The notes under the pieces are model-generated. The model worked only from the letters and a program-made list of their open reading frames with translations, ran no database searches and was not told the origin of the DNA. Position numbers and translations under genes: made by a program. Source: Bacteroidetes bacterium UBA1947 (GTDB lineage: Bacteria > Bacteroidota > Bacteroidia > Chitinophagales > Chitinophagaceae). From it: a stretch of DNA of 46,544 nucleotides. The DNA is taken from assembly GCA_002336915.1 (NCBI GenBank), contig DDET01000038.1, forward strand, positions 44,599 through 91,142, written 5' to 3'. Shown here one piece after another: positions 8,046 through 14,596 of this stretch (positions are counted from its first letter, which is position 1; every line of letters starts with the position of its first letter).

Positions 8046-8321
8046 ATGGGAAATGTGATTGCGATAGAGGATGATGCTTTTCATGCTTTAATTTCCAAGT
8101 TAGTGACGGAAATTCGGCAAGAGTTTCATGCTGCACAACACGATAAATGGATTGACGGCGAAGAAGCCATGCAGGTCTTGCGCATCAAATCCAAAACCAC
8201 ATTGCAAAAATTAAGGGATGAAGGAAAGGTCAGGTTTTCGCAGCCAGAACCCCGCCTGATTCTGTATGATCGCGACAGTTTGGACGCCTACATTGAGAAA
8301 CATGCAAAAGATACATTCTGA
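8046..8321 (+). CDS. Small helix-turn-helix DNA-binding protein (excisionase/MerR-like)
   Basis: This 91-residue protein has a central HTH_17-type segment, WIDGEEAMQVLRIKSKTTLQ, then KLRDEGKVRFSQ and a wing ending in YDRDSLDAYIEKH. This is the usual layout of excisionase-like proteins on Bacteroidota mobile elements. It begins eight bases after the preceding stop and overlaps the next gene by one base (TGATG). It may serve as Xis for the island integrase or as a regulator of the upstream gene. Confidence 0.7.
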   Translation: MGNVIAIEDDAFHALISKLVTEIRQEFHAAQHDKWIDGEEAMQVLRIKSKTTLQKLRDEGKVRFSQPEPRLILYDRDSLDAYIEKHAKDTF

Positions 8322-8563
8322 TGGAAGAAGAAATGAAAATCGACCCGCATTATAAACAAGGCTTTGAACAGGGCTATTGGCTGCGCCGGGGGGATAGTCC
8401 GCATCTCAAAGAGTTGTTGGAAAAGAACGCCGACGGCAATAACTATCATAAAGGGCTAACGGCAGGAGATAAAGAGGCTCGGCGGGAGGCGGTGCGGGAT
8501 CGGCGGGACAAGTCGAACGACCAACCGCAAATCGGCAAGGACAACGGCGTCGAACCGGATTAG
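8321..8563 (+). CDS. Small charged hypothetical protein
   Basis: Not recognised. The 80-residue, highly charged protein starts in the stop codon of the HTH gene (translational coupling). It has no signal peptide or membrane segment. Its C-terminal half is rich in Arg, Asp and Lys (GDKEARREAVRDRRDKSND) and looks disordered. It ends four bases into the convergent integrase gene. Confidence 0.55.
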   Translation: MEEEMKIDPHYKQGFEQGYWLRRGDSPHLKELLEKNADGNNYHKGLTAGDKEARREAVRDRRDKSNDQPQIGKDNGVEPD

Positions 8564-9825
8564 TCTAAGTGTTTTCTGTTTTCAATCGTTTTCTGCAATC
8601 CTTTCACCCGGCATTCGTCCAAATGATCCGACCATTCCTGCATCATTTTTGCGCGTTGTGATAAGAATTTAGCGCGATCATAGGCACGTCCGTTGCTGCT
8701 TTTCGGAGCATGAGCTAATTGCACATCGACAATAGGCTCACTATATTTTTGTATGCGTTCACCATTATAATCGATTGTGATTTTTTCCATGATGGTGCTT
8801 TTCGCTAAGGCTCTAAACCCATGTCCGGTATGTTTTTCGCTAAAGCCTACTGCGTCTAGGGCTGAATTAATCGTCCCGGCGCTCATGAATTTTGCACGGC
8901 CATATGAACTTGGGAACAGGAAAGGGCTATCAGGGAAATAGCTGATTTGCTCCTTAACCAATCTCACCATTTGTTTTGACAATGGCACAATGTGGTCGTT
9001 ATCCATTTTCATCCACTCGCCGGGAATACGCCATTCGCTCGTATCAAAATGAAAATGGATTTTTTCCGCGCGACGCAACTCATTTGTTCTAACGAATGTA
9101 TGCAGCATCATTTCCACGAGATTACGGGTTGGCTTACCTAAGTTCTGTTCGTTACGGTCAAAAGCATATAGGAAACCGGGTAAATCTTCCGCTTCCATGG
9201 CGCGGTGATGTGTAACCTTATGTTTTTTCAAAGCATCATAAAGCGAGGTTGATACATCTTGAGCAGGACGGCCTGTGTTATTCGCATAGCGGAATATCTG
9301 CCCGATATAGCCAAGGCACTTTCGTGCAATAGTTACTGCTTTGCGCGCTTCGATTTTCCGCAAGGCAGCAAGCACAACATGCGCAGGAACATCACCCACG
9401 GCCAAGTTGCCAAGTTCGGGATAGATATCTTGCTCCAGCCGGGTTTTGATAGTTTGGGCGTAGCGTTCTTTCCAGCCTGGCTTATTGGTGTTGTACCATT
9501 CCTCGCCAACCTTACGAACGGTTTCGTTATTTTTGGCTTTTACCTCCTTTTTGATATTCTCTCTGATCTTTACCGGGTCCTTATTCTCTGCAACCAACTT
9601 GTAGTATTCACTATGTTTTTCCCGCGCTTGTTGCAGCGAGAAAATGGGAAATGGTCCGATTGAGATTTTTCTTGGCTTGTCAAAGAGGCGGTATTTGTAT
9701 TTCCAAATAGCTGAACCATTTGGATAGACGTGAAGGTACAGACCCTTGCCGTCGAATTTCTTGATCTCTTTGTTAAGCCGCGCGGATTCTTTGATCAGCG
9801 CCTTGCAAGCGACATAACTAAGCAT
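8560..9825 (-). CDS. Tyrosine recombinase, P4-type integrase (DUF4102 N-terminus)
   Basis: This 421-residue protein has a DUF4102-type arm-binding domain (GKGLYLHVYPNGSAIWKYKY ... ISIGPFPIFSLQQARE), a core-binding domain (about 105-200) and a catalytic domain. The catalytic residues are visible as Arg246 (TFVRTNEL), His335-x2-Arg338 (GHGFRAL), His372 (LAHAP) and Tyr382 (RAYDR). The spacer between HxxR and His/Tyr is longer than usual. P4-type integrases are typical of proteobacterial islands, and this one differs from the Bacteroidota-type integrase at 25280. It therefore probably belongs to a second element embedded in the island. All catalytic residues are intact. Confidence 0.9.
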   Translation of the reverse strand: MLSYVACKALIKESARLNKEIKKFDGKGLYLHVYPNGSAIWKYKYRLFDKPRKISIGPFPIFSLQQAREKHSEYYKLVAENKDPVKIRENIKKEVKAKNNETVRKVGEEWYNTNKPGWKERYAQTIKTRLEQDIYPELGNLAVGDVPAHVVLAALRKIEARKAVTIARKCLGYIGQIFRYANNTGRPAQDVSTSLYDALKKHKVTHHRAMEAEDLPGFLYAFDRNEQNLGKPTRNLVEMMLHTFVRTNELRRAEKIHFHFDTSEWRIPGEWMKMDNDHIVPLSKQMVRLVKEQISYFPDSPFLFPSSYGRAKFMSAGTINSALDAVGFSEKHTGHGFRALAKSTIMEKITIDYNGERIQKYSEPIVDVQLAHAPKSSNGRAYDRAKFLSQRAKMMQEWSDHLDECRVKGLQKTIENRKHLD

Positions 9826-9829
9826 TATA

Positions 9830-10088
9830 GGGGGCCTCCAATTATGTAATTTTTACCATAGGCCCCCAGAATGGCCCCCACTTTTGGCGGATGGGGCTGA
9901 ACTCGGCTGAAGACCGTTGAAGATATAATAGCTTGTTTTCAAGGTTTTGTCTATGTTTTTTGAAGGGTATTGAACGCCCTGAAAGGGGGCGATGGCTCCT
10001 CGAGCAGGATAGCCAGATATTAAATAACACAACGGTTTTATTGGATAATTTAAAGGTTAATTTTTTAAGAGCCCCCAAACAGGCCCCC
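9830..10088. promoter_or_regulatory. GGCCCCC repeats upstream of the P4-type integrase (putative arm-type sites)
   Basis: GGCCCCC or AGCCCCC occurs on the plus strand at 9861, 9873, 10070 and 10082. This makes two pairs, each with a 12-bp period. An inverted copy (GGGGGCC) at 9830-9836 abuts the integrase start. The arrangement suggests binding sites for the integrase N-terminal domain. The 86-codon minus-strand frame through this stretch has no protein-like features and I do not call it. The rest of 9826-10384 shows no gene. Confidence 0.45.
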
Positions 10089-10143
10089 GTTTTACTTGTC
10101 AATAATCAGGTCGCGGATAAAATTCTTGCTAGGAAAATATTCC

Positions 10144-10172
10144 TTGACAAATTGCTCACCCCATCATATTAC
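10144..10172 (+). promoter_or_regulatory. Sigma70-like promoter candidate upstream of alpA
   Basis: TTGACA (10144-10149), then 17 bp, then TATTAC (four of six matches to TATAAT). It is a proteobacterial-style promoter, unlike the TAnnTTTG elements of the host flanks. It would give a leader of about 200 nt before alpA. Confidence 0.35.
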
Positions 10173-10384
10173 TAAAGACAATTCGCCCGATCAAGCGAAT
10201 AATAACCGGCGCCATGAGCGCGGCTCTAACATAGCGTTATTGTTCATCCAAGTTCATTCCAGTTCTCCGGTATATACAGAGGCTGTAAAAGTGATTTTTT
10301 CACACGGCGCATCCTCACAATAGCTATAAAGACAGCCGCGAAAATCGGCCCGATTCGTCGCACCCATAAACTGAAAGGACTACA

Positions 10385-10609
10385 ATGTCAGAGAGTAACA
10401 CTCTTCCTGAAACAGGCTTCTTGCGTATAGACCGAGTTCTCTACTTTTTCCCGGTAGGCGAAACAACTTGGTGGAATGGCGTTAAGTCAGGCATCTATCC
10501 CAAATCCGTAAAGATAAGCCCCGGCATTACCGCATGGCGCGCGGAAGACATTAAGGCTCTAATAGACAGCTTTAATGACAATACCGCCGACATCACCAAT
10601 AAGGCATAA
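10385..10609 (+). CDS. AlpA-family regulatory protein
   Basis: The 74-residue protein matches the AlpA phage/island regulator fold: GFLRIDRVLYFFPVGETTWW, then GVKSGIYPKSVKISPGITAW and RAEDIKALI. AlpA-type proteins are MerR-like winged-helix activators that control integrase or excision genes, usually on proteobacterial islands with P4-type integrases. That is consistent with its position facing away from the P4 integrase across a 560-bp regulatory gap. AAAGGACTA lies upstream of the ATG and could be a weak ribosome-binding site. Confidence 0.87.
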   Translation: MSESNTLPETGFLRIDRVLYFFPVGETTWWNGVKSGIYPKSVKISPGITAWRAEDIKALIDSFNDNTADITNKA

Positions 10610-10714
10610 CACCCATCCTGTAATTTCTTCGTCGTGTTTTGCAACGTCTTCAGCCATTCCTTTCTTAAGCCAGGTCGATGGTTGTTGCCTGGGATAACCG
10701 AAGCCACTCCCGAC

Positions 10715-10777
10715 ACCAACAAGAATCTTTCTCTGGCCTTATAGGCCATTCACAGCCCAACCAAGATTCTTGTCGGT
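10715..10777. repeat. Inverted repeat, 15-bp arms, in the alpA-ardC gap
   Basis: ACCAACAAGAATCTT (10715-10729) pairs with AAGATTCTTGTCGGT (10763-10777), 14 of 15. A small GGCC-TTATA-GGCC hairpin lies in the loop (from 10735). It sits in the 231-bp gap between alpA and the ArdC-like gene and has no T-run, so an operator, attenuator or small structured RNA is more likely than a terminator. Confidence 0.55.
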
Positions 10778-10840
10778 TTGGTCGCTAATGCTCCGGTTAA
10801 TCATCCCCTGCAACCATCAACCTAAATAAAGGAAAGTCCA

Positions 10841-11176
10841 ATGACCAAAATTGCAAAAAACATTACTAAGAAATCCAGCAAAGGAGAAACAGACGTGATC
10901 CCTTTAAACGCCATGACACACAAACCTTACTTCGACGCCGCAATCGTTCAGATCTTGAAAGAAGCAGCAATCGCCAAAGGCTACATCTCGCCGAGATGGG
11001 CAACACTCAAAAACTGGAATAAGCTGAAAAAGAGCATCGCCAAAGATCAGCATGGCACGCTGGTTATCACCTACGACATTCAGGAACAGCGCGTCGAAGA
11101 TGGGATCGAAGAAGTTCGGGTTCCTGTTGACACGTATCTGTTTAACGAGTGTCAGTTGAAAGGTTATCGCGGATAA
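10841..11176 (+). CDS. Stand-alone ArdC N-terminal-like ssDNA-binding domain
   Basis: This 111-residue protein aligns by eye with the ArdC N-terminal domain (DUF1738): NAMTHKPYFDAAIV corresponds to N-A-L-T-G-x-P-Y, GYISPRWATLKNWNKL to G-Y-x-S-P-R-W-L-T-F-x-Q-A, and KDQHGTLVITYD to the K-G-E-K-G-T-x-V-V-Y block. ArdC protects entering conjugative DNA from restriction. Here the C-terminal metallopeptidase-like half is absent. It is followed by a strong terminator. GGAAAG lies just before the ATG. Confidence 0.65.
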   Translation: MTKIAKNITKKSSKGETDVIPLNAMTHKPYFDAAIVQILKEAAIAKGYISPRWATLKNWNKLKKSIAKDQHGTLVITYDIQEQRVEDGIEEVRVPVDTYLFNECQLKGYRG

Positions 11177-11183
11177 TTATAAG

Positions 11184-11218
11184 AAGGAGCTTCGTAAAAG
11201 AAGCTCCTTTCCCTATTT
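11184..11218 (+). terminator. Rho-independent terminator after the ArdC-like gene
   Basis: AAGGAGCTTC (11184-11193) pairs perfectly with GAAGCTCCTT (11200-11209) around GTAAAA and is followed by TCCCTATTTT. It closes the alpA-ardC unit. The next 150 bp are AT-rich and show nothing else. Confidence 0.8.
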
Positions 11219-11372
11219 TACCGCATATATTACGAAGGCGAACGACAGTATTATAAAATATAAGATTTTAAATGTTAATAACTTGTGGATTTTTATTTCC
11301 AATTAATAATCTACTGCGAATTAGTAGAATAAAAATTTTTACCTTGTAAGCCCCTTCTATTTAATTTGAACT

Positions 11373-12014
11373 ATGAGGTATAAAAATTTATCACAAGAGC
11401 GGATTACAAAGGATAGCTGCTATCTCTTGGATAAAGACCCTCTTGAATTTTTAAACTATGTTGGAGTTAATGTTTTCAAAAATACAATTCCTATTCGTAG
11501 TAGCAATTGGGACATAGATGGCACCATTAATAATCTAAAAGTTCATATAAAAGTTACAGGTTTAGAAATTGAAATTTATTTGGATTATATAAAAGAGGTG
11601 GTTCATGTCTACGATTTTTCAATTGAGCGGAATAATCAAAGAAAAGGTCTTGGAGCAAGAATATTTAAGAGCATCATTGATTACTGCCAAGCCGATGGAT
11701 TTGAAAAGGTGACCTGTACAGCAGGCAATAATTTCGAAGATTTACATTGGAGAAATTCTTATATCACAGCTATTAAGTTTGGTTTTTTAATGGACCATAA
11801 TGCGCACATTCGTTATTGTGACATGCTTAAGAGATTCAAGCTCCCCTATACTGATCCGTATAATTTCATCATGACGAAGGAGGGTGAAGACCTTTGGAAA
11901 TATAAGGGCTTTCCTTACTACTGTGAATATCATCTAAATCCAGACTCTCAAAGCCATATAAATTTTGAAAACTACTTGGTTCGGAGAGGAATATTAACAG
12001 AAAATCAGTTTTAG
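11373..12014 (+). CDS. GNAT-family N-acetyltransferase-like protein
   Basis: In this 213-residue protein, VHVYDFSIERNNQRKGLGARIFKSIIDYCQADGF carries the acetyl-CoA-binding motif A (Q-x-x-G-x-G, near residues 89-94). It is preceded by a beta-strand and followed by the helix expected of GNAT. The C-terminal third is unusual (Tyr/Phe-rich, KYKGFPYYCEYH) and not recognised. The substrate is unknown. The gene is visibly AT-rich compared with traG and the relaxase, suggesting cargo of a different origin. It is convergent with a small gene that begins right after its stop. Confidence 0.65.
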   Translation: MRYKNLSQERITKDSCYLLDKDPLEFLNYVGVNVFKNTIPIRSSNWDIDGTINNLKVHIKVTGLEIEIYLDYIKEVVHVYDFSIERNNQRKGLGARIFKSIIDYCQADGFEKVTCTAGNNFEDLHWRNSYITAIKFGFLMDHNAHIRYCDMLKRFKLPYTDPYNFIMTKEGEDLWKYKGFPYYCEYHLNPDSQSHINFENYLVRRGILTENQF

Positions 12015-12263
12015 TTAGTTAAGAATAGGCTTATTCTGATTTTTGGTGCGATCCATTTCTACGATTGCATTCAATAATGCGTTATGCGTTTCACTATCAT
12101 TTTCTTGCTTAAATTGTTTTAAAAATTGAGCATCGTTTAAGTTCGAAGCAAATCTTTCAATAGCTTCATCTACGCCATATGAGATTGCAAAACGTAATAG
12201 CACATCCTTTCCAACTGGACCATTCTCATTTTGATAATGTCCTTTTTTGATGTCATTGCTCAT
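12015..12263 (-). CDS. Small hypothetical protein
   Basis: Not recognised. From the ATG at 12263 it gives 82 residues (MSNDIKKGHY...) that look helical and acidic (YGVDEAIERFASNLNDAQFL). An upstream in-frame ATG at 12401 would add 46 Arg/Ser/His-rich residues that look less protein-like, so I prefer the shorter form. Its stop abuts the convergent GNAT gene. There is no signal peptide or membrane helix. Confidence 0.4.
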   Translation of the reverse strand: MSNDIKKGHYQNENGPVGKDVLLRFAISYGVDEAIERFASNLNDAQFLKQFKQENDSETHNALLNAIVEMDRTKNQNKPILN

Positions 12264-12501
12264 GCCATGCCCCCCATGCCTTAATCTATGTGGTTTCGAT
12301 CTAGGTCTATTGGATCTTCGTAACCTGGAAACAAGATTTTGAGACCTCGAATGTTCGTTATCTATTTTATACTCTATAACGCTATCGCATTCAATCGGCA
12401 TAGAACTGTATTTTAAATAAAATTAGGGACTCTTAACTTATTCTGATAAAATAATATCAACATTATGTGCAAAAAATAACATAATTAAATTGAAAAAACG
12501 A

Positions 12502-13512
12502 CTACTTTATAAAATTATCTGGCAAATTAGAAATATTTAATAAGTCTAATTCAAGTGAGGTCTTACCGTTGTCCATGACTGCCCCAATAGTAAAGGGGCC
12601 TATTATAGAATTCAATGTTAATTCGGCGATTCCATTTTTAACTTTTACGCTTCTTTTAGGATTAACGATTTGAGGATGTAAATGGAAGATAACGACATCA
12701 TCTAAAGGTTTTTGATCGTTTAGACTTCTAACCAAAAGTTCTACCCTAAAAACATCCTGTATGTTTGTCTTTTCAATAATAGCAGAAATCTCCCTGTCGT
12801 TATCCTGGGACTTGCCCCCAAATTTTCCTTTATTTGGGTCGTCGTAGTATTTGCTTTCTTTCATGTCAGCAAGAATATTCCTGACAGAATTAACCGAATC
12901 TGTCGTAGCGGTTAATTTCTTTTCAATAACTGCGATGTTGGTTTTTAGTCTATTTAGCCCCCCTTCGACTGTATCAAGCATTCTTGCTAGGTATAATCTC
13001 GTCCAAAGATAGCTACTCAAGAAGCCGATTATAAGAAAATAAACTATCGTTGAAATTGCAGCGCATGTGCCAATATTTGGATTAGATGCACTAAAGGATG
13101 TAGAAAAATAAGTTCCAATCTTTAAAGAATAACCTGGTATATTATGAAGTTGTGTTAATCCTACGCCAACAATTATTTTAGTCAGCCAGTCACTTATCTG
13201 AACGAGGTTATCGTTTTGAGCAATAAATTTTTGGACATTACGGTCTTGATTCGCATATTCTGAATGATTTAAAATTCTCGGTATTGCAAATAGAAAGCCT
13301 ACCAATACTCCTATAGCATAACTTGATCCAGCAAGTAAAAATTGAATTCCTATATTCTCAACAGTAAATTGATTTTTTCGAGCAATGTAGGCAGCATTAA
13401 ACAACCAAATAAAGACTATGCCCATCAAGAAGGCGACAAAGAGCACAACCCAAATTGACATCGACGTTATTAATTCTTCTTTTTCTTCGGGTAACCTTCT
13501 TTTAAATGACAT
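12502..13512 (-). CDS. Membrane protein with pYEATS-like C-terminal beta-sandwich
   Basis: This 336-residue protein has hydrophobic helices at about 18-42, 55-80, 108-125 and 145-172. They include the phrases VGFLFAIPR and NDNLVQISDWLTKIIVGVGL, which I associate with membrane proteins carrying pYEATS domains. A short coiled coil follows (about 175-215). The beta-rich tail (about 250-336; VFRVELLVRSLND, VVIFHLHP, FTIGAVMDNG) resembles the prokaryotic YEATS domain proposed in conflict-system proteins. The role is unknown. It lies downstream of two coiled-coil membrane genes on the same strand. Confidence 0.6.
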   Translation of the reverse strand: MSFKRRLPEEKEELITSMSIWVVLFVAFLMGIVFIWLFNAAYIARKNQFTVENIGIQFLLAGSSYAIGVLVGFLFAIPRILNHSEYANQDRNVQKFIAQNDNLVQISDWLTKIIVGVGLTQLHNIPGYSLKIGTYFSTSFSASNPNIGTCAAISTIVYFLIIGFLSSYLWTRLYLARMLDTVEGGLNRLKTNIAVIEKKLTATTDSVNSVRNILADMKESKYYDDPNKGKFGGKSQDNDREISAIIEKTNIQDVFRVELLVRSLNDQKPLDDVVIFHLHPQIVNPKRSVKVKNGIAELTLNSIIGPFTIGAVMDNGKTSLELDLLNISNLPDNFIK

Positions 13513-13604
13513 TGATGAAATTTTTTAGATTAAATTTAATAAGGATTTTTATCAAACTTTCACTTTCCACTATTTAAGAATTCTGCCACTTGCTTCATAG
13601 AAAC

Positions 13605-14009
13605 TCAATAGTTCGCTACTAAGCTATTAAGTTGCGCCGTTACGTCACGCTTCTTTTCTTCCAATTTACTAATATCGTCCTTGCTTCGCCTGTAAAGTGC
13701 CCGGGCATTGGTTGATACCTGGTTGTCTGCCATTGACATCATTACTTCCGAAATTTTAACATTATCTTCGGCAGAGCTTAGTTGTTGTTCAATAGATAGC
13801 ATCTGATCTCGAAGGTTTTTTATAAGACTTTCTTTCAGTCGTCTTGCGGCAATTTCATCATCGATTTGCCTTTTCATTTGCAATCCTTGATTTTCGGATT
13901 GGCTGTTTAATATTTGATTTTGGTGATATTGCATGACATTCCCAGCCATAGAGATCAACAGTCCAATAATGGCGACTACGATTGCCGGACTTTTCCAATC
14001 ATTTTTCAC
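13605..14009 (-). CDS. Membrane-anchored coiled-coil protein
   Basis: Not recognised. This 134-residue protein has one N-terminal transmembrane helix (SPAIVVAIIGLLISMAGNVM, residues 7-26), followed by an almost continuous heptad-rich helix (about 30-130: LKESLIKNLRDQMLSIEQQL, ISKLEEKKRDVTAQL). The topology suggests a single-span anchor with a long coiled coil. The start overlaps the preceding lipoprotein stop by four bases (ATGA), indicating translational coupling and probably a shared complex. Confidence 0.6.
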   Translation of the reverse strand: MKNDWKSPAIVVAIIGLLISMAGNVMQYHQNQILNSQSENQGLQMKRQIDDEIAARRLKESLIKNLRDQMLSIEQQLSSAEDNVKISEVMMSMADNQVSTNARALYRRSKDDISKLEEKKRDVTAQLNSLVANY

Positions 14010-14584
14010 TCAGTTTCTTTTTTAAGTTCTGATGTCAGACTATCGCGTAATGGCTGTAAAAGAGCGACGTTTGATTCACCACTTAGAATTTCAGCCTCAT
14101 AGGATTTTATACGGTCCTTTAATGAGTCAACCGTTATCAAGCATTGTTTCTTTTTTTCGTCTAACTCACTAAGAACACTCCGCGCGTAACTTACAGTATC
14201 ACTATTGTGCCCCATATTGTAGTATCCGAGTAAAAATATATGGCTGAATAAAAGACCGTTTCTTTCATCATCATTTTTTGCCTCAATATACTCCCGCAAA
14301 ATATCTATCGGCATTTTGTCAAACTCATAGATGTATGCCGATGCCATGGGATATTCCTTAGCAAAATTTTTTGTCTGATCTGTTAACGAGGACGAAATGG
14401 AGAATTGTCGGTCTTTTTCGCTTGTCAAGCTTTGCACTTTAGTTTTGTCATCGTTCACCTGATTTTGATAGCCTTGTACTTTATTGTCTATGTCGGCAAT
14501 TTGCTTTTTCAAGCTATCTATTTTCTCATAATTTTTGCACGATACAAAAAGAGCCAAAAAAACTACTAAAGAAACTACTTTCAT
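14006..14584 (-). CDS. Coiled-coil lipoprotein
   Basis: Not recognised. This 192-residue protein has a lipoprotein signal peptide (MKVVSLVVFLALFVSC, lipobox Cys16). A coiled coil (about 20-65) follows, then a central helical domain with SAYIYEFDKMPIDILREYIE and FLLGYYNMGHNSDTV, and a second coiled coil (about 130-190). It lies 12 bases behind the traG stop on the same strand, so it may be read from the traG promoter, and it overlaps the next gene by four bases. A membrane-surface partner of the following coiled-coil protein is my inference. Confidence 0.6.
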   Translation of the reverse strand: MKVVSLVVFLALFVSCKNYEKIDSLKKQIADIDNKVQGYQNQVNDDKTKVQSLTSEKDRQFSISSSLTDQTKNFAKEYPMASAYIYEFDKMPIDILREYIEAKNDDERNGLLFSHIFLLGYYNMGHNSDTVSYARSVLSELDEKKKQCLITVDSLKDRIKSYEAEILSGESNVALLQPLRDSLTSELKKETE

Positions 14585-14596
14585 ATTTTGAGATTT

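Noticed and set aside
9842..10102. 86-codon minus-strand frame before the P4 integrase
   Set aside because: Low-quality composition, no domain pattern, and it spans the GGCCCCC site array; better explained as regulatory DNA.
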